Positions 56,500 to 64,000 of a stretch of DNA of 64,000 bases are shown here, one piece after another. The translations under genes and the position numbers were made by a program. The stretch comes from Vandiemenella viatica (taxonomy: Eukaryota > Arthropoda > Insecta > Orthoptera > Morabidae), in contig CM061919.1 in assembly GCA_031002005.1 (NCBI GenBank), positions 223,446,739 to 223,510,738 on the forward strand, in the 5' to 3' direction. Position 1 is the first letter of the stretch; each line of letters starts with the position of its first letter. The notes under the pieces were generated by a model that was not told the origin of the DNA, did no database searches, and saw only the letters and a list, made by a program, of their open reading frames with translations.

Positions 56500-56910
56500 G
56501 TTCCCACTCTCAGGTTTGATGCTGAAACCTGGAGAGTAAAGAAGCGGGATTTCAGCGAGATTCAAGTGAGTGAAATAAAATTTTCTCACGAACAGAATAG
56601 GGTTTATTGGAATGGACAGAATAAGGAACGAAACGATTAGAGACACGGTACTACATGAAAAGATGAAGAAGGCACATTCGAATCGTATGGACCTGTCAAG
56701 GATAAGGGTGAGCATAGAATGTCAAGAAAACGCATGGAATGAAGATGAAAGGTAAACAGAAAAATGAAAACCAAGCAAGGAGAGAACTGGTCCAAGAAGC
56801 CGTCGGAATGTTGGCGGGAAGAAAGAGGAAATCGAGATGCTTGTGCGCAAAGACACCGCCAGCGACTTCAAACTGTGGATGATGATGATTATGATAATGA
56901 CTGGTCACCT
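56500..56910 (+). pseudogene. LINE 3' fragment with (GAT)n end
   Basis: GFDAETWRVKKRDF, KFSHEQNRVYW, GQNKERND and a basic stretch near 56770-56880 correspond to the end of a non-LTR polyprotein, with the same family signature as the minus-strand piece at 46.2-46.6 kb. It closes with GATGATGATGATTATGATAA. Several stops interrupt it. Confidence 0.6.
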
Positions 56911-57261
56911 AGATGTCGATACTGGTTTAAGTTTTATTCATTTTCCCACTTTGTAACAGGCTTTGCTGAGCGCACAAATAAATGCTGAATAAGGTATCAT
57001 TTTTAAATACATATCGTAAAAACTCTCTGAAAAGATTTTTACATTTCTTTTTATACAGCATTTTGTTAGGATTCTTGGTTATAAGCATTTTCCCTCCCAA
57101 GCTTAAATTTACCATTAACTTATAGGTAGTTAACATGTATTTTATAGAAGCTTCATGACAAAATTAATATTTGCCGTTGATGGTCAGTGGCAGGCACACA
57201 CTGTATCTGTGATTTCCATAAATTGGATCAAGCAAGTAACGGGATTGTTCATTCAATATAA

Positions 57262-57352
57262 TTTCACCGAATTGTTCCCGTTCCTTGCCCCAGCCATCTC
57301 CCGGTTGTAATGATCTCGACATCGACAAACCATAACGCATTATAACAATAAT
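57262..57352 (+). mobile_element. SINE-1 tail fragment
   Basis: CACCGAATTGTTCCCGTTCC, TTGTAATGATCTCGACATCG and an (ATA)n end. Only the last third of the element remains. Confidence 0.6.
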
Positions 57353-58041
57353 AATTAAAAAAATCGGCCATAAACTGAAATTCTAGAAGAAAACTACAAA
57401 ACCTGAATATCACGAAAATATGGTGACCACCAATTTCTACAAGTAAACGTAAACTTTAGAGATATTTTGCAATAATATTTTTCATTAAAGCTTGGAATAA
57501 TCGACGTTCCCAGCGATATTCGAGATCGAGAACTTTTCGAACAAGGTGGTGTTAGGTTCATGTGATGTTTAATTAGATGTATTTTTTTAGTAGAGTTCGA
57601 TATTTTTACGTGCCGTAGATGTAGTTTGAAGTTAGTGTCATAAGATCTGGAAGAGTCTACTTTGACGTCTGACAGGCTTCTATAAACCACGAGCCAGCTG
57701 ATGGGTATCGCGTTGAGTGGAACCACAACATGGCCGCCCAAACACAGTGCTAAGCCCCGAGGCTTAACTCGCCCGACGCTGCCAAACATATTTTGTTATT
57801 GTAATCCACGACGCTTAGCAGAGCATCCACGTTGTTTTCTGCTGGAGTATGTTGTGGTTTGCTCTACGATCTCTAGTTAGACTTCACCAGTCCGCTAATT
57901 TCCATTTAAAAATTATAATAAACATTGAAATTATCTCTTTTTTAATATGGGAGATGGAATAAGTTTCCAAATTTCACCAACCGTTGTTTATCGCCGTTGT
58001 AGGGAGTTGACCTAACACTCCCATATCTATTATAGTCATTA
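57353..58041. other. no recognisable feature
   Basis: A 131-codon minus-strand frame (57394-57789) shows no domain; its start region is GC-rich (GGCCGCCC, see 48.1 kb). The rest is AT-rich. Confidence 0.4.
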
Positions 58042-58428
58042 GCGTCCATTAATTACGTGAGGTGTTTTTCCGGAATTCCGGACCCCTCCTCCCCCCCTCT
58101 GTTGAGACTTCGTGACATTTGATCGGACCCCCCTTCTAAACTGACGTGAGATTTTGACGGAGACCCTCCCCCCACCCCCCTACCAATCGGCCTCGCAACT
58201 TTTTGAGACTCTTTTTTTTTTTCTAGGTCTCATGCTCCCAAGAGCAATTATACCCCCCTAAATTCGACTTTCGTGTTATTTATAGACTTTTTGTTTTTAG
58301 CTCTACCATTTTTCAAGAATTTCAAAACCTCCCGTGTGATTTCCGTTGACTCCCCTATCCCCCTTGGTGACGTTTCGTGAGATTTGGCCGACCCCCCATT
58401 TTACCTCACGTAATTAATGGACGCGCCC
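58042..58428. mobile_element. MITE-2 copy
   Basis: Left GCGTCCATTAATTACGTGAG and right CCTCACGTAATTAATGGACG are near-perfect inverted ends. The interior (GTGAGATTTTGACGGA, AATTTCAAAACCTCCCG) aligns with 8369-8715. The outermost Gs are lost on the left, so the target duplication cannot be read. Confidence 0.85.
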
Positions 58429-58431
58429 AAA

Positions 58432-58570
58432 TTTCACGCCACGAAATCGCTGCAGGTGAATGTCGGTATGGTTGTTTCAAAAGGCTATGGCCAAATTCCT
58501 TCGGGTTTCGTGTTACCCATATTCTCACAACACTAATCACCTCTACGTCGAGAAACCGTAAAATTCGAGG
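58432..58570 (+). mobile_element. SINE-1 fragment (core and tail)
   Basis: CACGAAATCGCTGCAGGTGA, ATGTCGGTATGG, TTCAAAAGGCTATGGCC and a worn tail (CCTCTACGTCGAGAAACCGT). It abuts the right end of MITE-2. Confidence 0.7.
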
Positions 58571-58653
58571 GGAAAAAATTTAATATAAAATTTTATGTTT
58601 CTAGCAGGTGTTTTGTTTGTAAAATTCCACTTACTTTTTTGCTGGTTTAGTGC

Positions 58654-58812
58654 TGCTTCAATGATGATGTTACTGCCAACGTTTCGGTAAGCAACCTCCA
58701 GCCTTCCTAAGGACTACTTTGGGCCATCAGCTGGCGATAAATCAGCCCGAAATAGTCTGTAAGACGGCCCTAGGTCAGGTGTCAAAACGTTTGCAGTAAC
58801 ATCATTGAAGCA
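58654..58812. mobile_element. 159-bp palindromic MITE (family F)
   Basis: TGCTTCAATGATG(ATG)TTACTGC at the left and GCAGTAACATCATTGAAGCA at the right form long inverted ends, extended by CAACGTTT/AAACGTTTG. One 3-bp indel separates the arms. The flanks TGGTTTAG and TGGTTAAC are similar and may be a worn 8-bp duplication. Non-coding. Confidence 0.72.
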
Positions 58813-59634
58813 TGGTTAACCCCGTGAAAAAAAAAGGAAAACATGGAATTTTACCAAAATTCTGTTCGTTCTGGTAAGATTTTTAGGATTCCGTATCTTC
58901 TGAATGAATGACGGAACCCATATTGGATCACTCACTGTTGTGTCCGGCCGTCTCAACTGATAACTTGTGAGCCTTTAACATGGACATTTGTAACTGATCA
59001 CTGCTTTAGTTCTGACTACAGCAAATAAAGTTATAACGTAAAATTCTGAAAAACCCCTGAAGATGGAAAAAACTGAGGTTGAAGGATTTTTTTATATATA
59101 TATATCTTAAATGTTTGATTTCTTTTAATTATTATTCCACTGACGAAAAACTATAAATTTAATTACTTCTTCACTTTCGAACTACTTTCTATGAACACTT
59201 TCACAGAACCTACAGTAAAACTACACCGATCGTTGTAGAGTTAATGGTTTTCGTAAAACAACTTAATTTTTTTAAATAATTCTGCAGTAAATTATTGTTT
59301 TCGATACAGAATAGTGTTCAGACTTTTATCATTCCCTAGAGCTTTTCATGAATCGCATGAAAAATGTGCCGGGCGTACACTGTTTCGAAGATTTCCAAAG
59401 AGCCACTTAGTTTTTTTTTCATTTTTTTTTTTTTCATTCTTGTGTTTGACTTGTACGTAATTTTGTAAAATAAATGTCACAATCTCTGTCCTGAATCATT
59501 AACATCCTCGCACTTGGTGGTTTATTTCTCTTTGCCTTCAGTAGATTTGTAGCACGTTTTTAAGTCAATCTCCTGCGCAATGCTGTTATTAAAAACAGTA
59601 ACAGATCTTCGCCTCCACGATAAATGGTATAAAT
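58813..59634. other. no recognisable feature
   Basis: AT-rich unique sequence. Confidence 0.5.
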
Positions 59635-59644
59635 ATATTTAAAA

Positions 59645-61032
59645 GGCACTTTTGAAGAGAGCTGAAGGTATACTAGACCCGCAATTAGGAGAATATCAGG
59701 CAGGATTTAGAAAGGGCAGATCTTGCACAGAACAAATATTTAATTTAAAGAACACAATAGAAATAAGAAAAATCAGGAACTTGAAATATGTAATTACCTT
59801 TGTCGACTTTAAAAGGGCCTACGACTCAATTGACAGAAATGTACTAATAGATATTCTGAAAGAATTAGGACTCGATAATAAAACAACTGAAATAATTAAA
59901 GGAACACTAACAAATACGACGTCAAAAGTAAAATTTATGGGAGAAATTTCCGAGCCGTTTGAAATTAATTCATGTGTGAGACAGGGAGATGGTCTGCCTC
60001 CACTACTTTTCAACTGTGCATTAGAAAAAGTAGTGAGGGAATGGAGGAAAGCCATCAACACAAAGGGTGTTCAGCTGGGAAGAAATCCAAATAAAATCAC
60101 CATAGATTGTCTAGCTTTTGCAGATGACATGGCGGTAATTACTGATTCACTGGATAGTGCAAAAGAACAAATCGAAGAACTGGAGAAACAGGCAGCCAAA
60201 GTAGGATTACATATATCTTATGAAAAAACACAATTCATGACAAACATCAATGATGCTCCTCAAAATCTTAAACTTCGCAATGGAACAATAGCTAAAACAA
60301 ATTGTTTTAAATATTTAGGAGAATGGATAACGAGTGACACAAAAGAAAAGACTGCAATAGAAACTAGAATACATAAAATGGAAAGAGCATTTCATATGAC
60401 AAAGAACGTATATAACAAAAAATCCTTATCATGGAACACAAAACTAAGGCACTATCAAGCAGTGGTTAGACCAGAAACGTTGTATTAGGCAGAAACGCTT
60501 AAGCTAACAAGATATGGGGATCTTGAAAAACTGGAAAAAGTAGAAAGAAGAATCTTGAGAAAAATACTGGGACCCAAACCTAATAGTAATGCTGAATACA
60601 AATTAAGACCAAACCGAGAACTATATTCGAAAATAGAAAAATTAACAGTTATAATGAGGAAAAGAAGACTGAAATTTTACGGGCACATATACAGAATGGA
60701 TAGTAATAGACTAACAAAACAGATCTTCACCCTACTGAACAAATAGAAATCCAAACCCACATGGTTCACTGAAACTGAAAATGACATGAAAATTGCTGGA
60801 GTGAAAGCAGATATAATAGACAGCAGAACACTTTTTAGAGAAGTAATTCACAAGGCAGGTTTTCAGGAGAGACAGAAATACATCAAGGGAAGGAAATGGA
60901 CCCAGGAACAAAAGGAACAACACTCTCAAAGAATGAAGGAAGTTTGGAAGCAAAGAAAATTAAATACAAAGAAACATAGCCAAAGTTGATTTATCGTACC
61001 CTCCAAAAGGGTTATTCGGAATAATAATAATA
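59645..61032 (+). mobile_element. 5'-truncated LINE with perfect 10-bp target duplication
   Basis: A 1388-bp 3' portion of a non-LTR retrotransposon. It begins abruptly inside the polymerase and ends in (AAT)n (61019-61032). ATATTTAAAA flanks both sides (59635-59644 and 61033-61042). It looks like a textbook product of incomplete target-primed reverse transcription. Related 3' fragments lie at 11.14-11.7 and 63.24-63.66 kb. Confidence 0.9.
59652..60989 (+). pseudogene. non-LTR reverse transcriptase, near-intact frame with two TAG stops
   Basis: One uninterrupted register of 446 codons broken only by TAG at 60486-60488 and TAG at 60744-60746. The first part covers most of the polymerase: EYQAGFRKGRSCTEQIFNLK, motif A FVDFKRAYDSID, motif B CVRQGDGLPPLLFN, motif C FADDMAVIT with intact catalytic aspartates, and KTQFMTNI. 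The second part has the post-polymerase domain (LEKVERRILRKILGPK, GHIYRMDSNRLTKQIF). The third is a lysine-rich tail (KGRKWTQEQKEQHSQRMKEV). The 5' part (endonuclease, fingers) is missing through truncation, so it could not transpose. The clade is probably RTE-like but not certain. Confidence 0.9.
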
Positions 61033-61042
61033 ATATTTAAAA

Positions 61043-62030
61043 ATATGTATTTTTTAAATTTTATTTTGTTGTGTTTTATCACGCTGAATCCTTAGATGTA
61101 CTCTCAATTAAAAAGAAAGTTATAGCCACATTTTTTAAAGGTTGAGGAGTATTTTTTTTACGTATATGTTACAAGGATATCGACTTTTTTATTGCTGCTT
61201 TCGGATAAGTCTGTATTAATACGCTGTAAATGACGAGTCACTGCTGGTTCCCAGTAGCCCAGTTCGGAGGCTGAGGTCATGCAGGTCTGTCGGCTTAGCT
61301 AAACATCGACTCCAACTACTAAGCGCCCTCTGTAAGCAGCCCGAATAAACACTGCCTACACGTACTCTGCGCTACCTCCCTGCGTTTCTCTGTAGCTTAC
61401 GTCATTTGGCTGGCTACAGCGATTTGAGGAGAGCCAAATATTGTTTTTTTAAACAGAAATAACCATTTGTCTTCTTATGTCATATATTAAGCTGTACGAG
61501 ATTTTGATTAGACTTATTTAATATAAAGTGCAAGAATCTCCTGGCCTCATTGACTCAGTGGTTTCGACACCGTGTTGTATTTTGTGCCCCAATAAGACTG
61601 TGTTAAACTAGTTGGAACCACAGTGGCGGATACTTTTTCACCATTCGGTACTTGGCCATTAGGTTCGGAGAGGAGGTGGTGCATGATTCTTAATCACCAG
61701 ATTTAGTAACGAAATCCTAGGTTAAACCGTAAACGTCTTCGCGGTGCGTATGGAATGTGGGCATACGACAGTGTTGATATTTGTTTGTCCACCACATTGG
61801 GACGCAAAACTTACAGATCCTCGGTGCGTCCTTCGGCATCCTAACCCTAAATCAACTCTTCTTTTAAAAAAACCTTTTTGTAAGATCTTAATCCACAATC
61901 TGAGGCAGCGTACGTAGGTTCGACGGCCGAATACTTTTCTCCGGGACTGCACTTCAACGCGGAGTTTTCGTTACGGAGCATCTTCTTACGTACATCACAT
62001 TAACAAAACAATGTCTGCAAAAAATTCTGG
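61043..62030. other. mostly unassigned; possible solo LTR 61.22-61.42 kb
   Basis: 61229-61424 is GC-richer. It starts TGTAAATGACG and ends GGCTGGCTACA (a TG..CA pattern) and includes an AATAAA signal near 61345. No matching 5-bp duplication was found, so the LTR interpretation is tentative. The rest is unassigned. Confidence 0.25.
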
Positions 62031-62092
62031 CTGTAGTGGGACTCGAACAGGGGACACCGAATTTTTATACGCAAAAGCCTCAACCATTTACA
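62031..62092 (-). repeat. tRNA-like fragment
   Basis: The minus strand has GGTTGAGGCTTTTGCG, then TGTTCGAGTCCCAC, which resemble A- and B-box halves of a tRNA or SINE head. The arms do not pair into a full cloverleaf. Confidence 0.3.
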
Positions 62093-62180
62093 ATGAACCA
62101 TCAGAGAAATCTCATCTACAAGACACAAAACAACACACTATTCTTTACAACGTTCATCGTTAGAGTTCGGATCTTTATGA

Positions 62181-62204
62181 CAAAAAAAAAAAAAAAAAAA
62201 AAAA
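62181..62204. repeat. poly(A) tract
   Basis: About 23 A residues, possibly the tail of a retroposed sequence, but no body is recognisable upstream. Confidence 0.8.
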
Positions 62205-62214
62205 GAGTAGAGAA

Positions 62215-62663
62215 ATATGCGAGCAAATATTACCTTAAAAACGGGTAAATATGACCTAAAATTACAAAATATGACCAAACATTTAAATTTACTATACATC
62301 AAAACATGCTCAATTACACATCATTTATTTTATATAGTAGTGTCGCTTTCATGTAGACATCATAATTTATTTCCGTGCACTCGCTACACCATTGGAAAAT
62401 TAAATTTTAAATCATTTTATTGAAGTCACTTTAATTTCACATAATTAACATAAAAGAACTTTTTCATCTGTAACAAAATACTGTTCTCCAAATTCTCGTT
62501 CGTAACTGTAACTTCGCACTTTCGAAAATTTTGTTTTCGTCATGATGATACTCACTGATCCACTGCAGATTTAACACTGACTGAGGATTATTTTCAAAGG
62601 TGTTTGAGCGAGACATTGATTGACGCGGCTCGACACAGGCATGCTGCTGCTGTCTTGTCGAGA
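62215..62663 (-). mobile_element. dispersed repeat, partner of 3.5-3.96 kb
   Basis: The reverse complement aligns with 3535-3965: AATCCTCAGTCAGTGTTAAA, CGAAAGTGCGAAGTTAC, AGCGAGTGCACGGAAATAAA, AATTGAGCATGTTTTGATGT, TTGGTCATATTTTGTAATTT. Stops occur in all frames. The right end is cut by the SINE that follows. Confidence 0.7.
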
Positions 62664-62856
62664 TTAAAAGACGGGCGGGTTCGAATCCCCATACCGCCAT
62701 CCAGATTTCGGCTTTCCATGGTTTTCCCCACATCACTCCAGGCGAATACCAGGATGGTTCCTTCAAAAAGGCCATTGTCGTATTCCTTCCTGTTCTTGCC
62801 CCCAGTCCTTTCTGCCTCTAATGACATCGACGCCGACAAGGCGTAAAACCAGAAGC
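62664..62856 (+). mobile_element. SINE-1 copy, A-box missing
   Basis: B-box GGGTTCGAATCCCC, core CCATGGTTTTCCCCACATCA and GGCGAATACCAGGATGG, TTCAAAAAGGCCATTG, tail CATCGACGCCGACAAGGCGT. It joins the neighbouring repeat without its head. Confidence 0.87.
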
Positions 62857-63239
62857 GAGTAGTAGGATACAACCAACCTTCGCGTTTGGGACTATACGTA
62901 CAAAGTAATCCGCACCAGTAACTGGGGATTGTGTTCTTACCGTGATACGCGAAATGGAATTTCGTAATGCATTTTTTTAGGCTTATGGATTTATGTGCCA
63001 TTTTCTTAATAACGGAATTATTCGTTTGTATTAAATGAAATTTGCTTGAACAGTCCCGAATTTTCGCGCTTGTTACCACAGTTTTGGTAGAATAACTTAA
63101 CTAAATAATGATTCTAGCAGTATTAAATATTTTCTTTGAAGCTTTTGGAAAAGCTAAATTTTTGTTGATATAATCGCTGTCACTCAGAAAAATAGAATTG
63201 ACTAAATTTTAAAAGTGGAGACAAGAATAGCCAGAACAT
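62857..63239. other. no recognisable feature
   Basis: AT-rich unique sequence. Confidence 0.5.
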
Positions 63240-63662
63240 GCATTAATAAAAAAATATAAAAAAGAGGGGCAATGGCGGGTAATGGCAAATGAGGTGGTGT
63301 ATGGAAAACTGGAGCTCATCACGGATACTATACGTATGAAGAGAATTTCTTTCCTTCGTCACATCATGAGGACACCAAGAACCAGATTAACGAGAAGAAT
63401 AATAAAAAAAACTTGATGCAACAGACAGGATGGAACAAGGAAGTTAGAGAATATATGGAAGAACTAGATATAACTCTGGATGATCTGCAGAACATAACAT
63501 TAGTTACACAGATGAGGAAAGACAAAGAAGAGCACAACGAATGAAAAGATACTGGGCGATTCAGAAAGAACGGAGCATGGACATGCCTATGAAGATGGCC
63601 AGAAAATAATTAACTAAAGTGGTCCAATGAGGCTGTAAAAACCTAGTAATAATAATAATAGT
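63240..63662 (+). pseudogene. LINE 3' fragment with (TAA)n end
   Basis: WRVMANEVVYGKLELITDTI and RMKRISFLRHIMRTPRTRLT match the LRFLGHI.R...RLT block at the C-terminus of the LINE at 60.65 kb. Stops and shifts follow, with YEDGQKIIN-like sequence, then AATAATAATAATA (63648-63660). It is a 5'-truncated copy of a related non-LTR family. Confidence 0.7.
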
Positions 63663-64000
63663 TGTTAAAGAAGTTTCCGAAATGGAATGAAATAGTTATC
63701 TTAAAAAAAAGGTTGTTATATGTCCAGTAGTTGTTTGTTTGAACGCCGGGGAATATCGCATGATTACTCCGCGTCACTGTCGTCCTGAACGGCTGGGTTC
63801 GATTCCCGAATTGTTGTGGCGTTGGCAGGTCTGAAATGGGACGCACTCGGACGGGAGTGGCGTTTTAGTTTAGTGCAGCCATTTCCAGGCGCGCGAATTT
63901 GCAGCGCTCATTTGGTCGGATGGGCGCGCCGCGGATTATTATCGATTGTCGCTCTCGAAGCGTTGACAGTGGCGATTATCGCTCGGTCGCTCTCGCGCCT
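63663..64000. promoter_or_regulatory. CpG-rich right edge, possible promoter
   Basis: From about 63860 the sequence is rich in CpG and palindromic GC boxes (GGCGCGCG, GGGCGCGCCGCGG, TCGCTCTCG repeats), quite unlike the rest of the window. Just before it a tRNA-like GGGTTCGATTCCCG lies at 63796-63809. The end could be the start of a host promoter or first exon that continues outside the window. No open frame or initiator can be assigned. Confidence 0.3.

Overview
This window looks like ordinary repeat-dense nuclear DNA from an arthropod, most likely an insect with a large genome. The evidence is AT-rich sequence, many tRNA-derived SINEs, Tc1-like, hAT-like and Harbinger-like DNA transposons, 5'-truncated non-LTR retrotransposons, long (CA)n and poly(A) tracts, and no bacterial-style gene organisation. 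The SINE core domain resembles repeats of polyneopteran insects (locust, cockroach or stick-insect relatives), but that placement is inference. I recognise no host protein-coding exon, rRNA or functional tRNA gene. Every open frame whose product I can name belongs to a mobile element.

Layout. 0-5 kb: SINE fragments, a GC-rich unique stretch with a palindromic CRE (2.0-2.65 kb), a hAT-like remnant, a repeat that may carry a BED-finger start, and a short MITE-D copy. 5.1-6.6 kb: a complete Tc1-like transposon with an intact 340-aa transposase, sitting inside a 'GTCCATAAACTACGT' MITE. 8-28 kb: scattered SINEs in both orientations, two MITE families with TWA target duplications, a LINE fragment carrying a nested second LINE end, and long stretches with nothing recognisable. 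28-42 kb: more SINEs, an internally deleted Harbinger-type transposase nested in MITE-D, a hAT MITE with a perfect 8-bp duplication, and a zinc-knuckle remnant of a non-LTR gag. 43-52 kb: several RTE-like LINE remnants; one (48.3-51.7 kb) is split by a second Tc1 copy rearranged into a foldback with 506-bp inverted arms. 52-64 kb: SINEs, two 159-bp palindromic MITEs, a Helitron-like element in a SINE tail, a 1.39-kb 5'-truncated LINE with a perfect 10-bp target duplication, and a CpG-rich right edge that may be the start of a host promoter.

Interactions. The elements form a nested record: LINE then Tc1-foldback, MITE then Tc1, MITE-D then Harbinger derivative, SINE tail then Helitron, LINE then LINE 3' end. 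The only reading frame that looks able to make a working protein is the 5.4-kb Tc1 transposase. It is a plausible source of the enzyme that moved the foldback copy, whose ends and flanking TA are intact. The SINEs depend on LINE machinery in trans, and LINE copies with recognisable 3' tails are present in the same window.
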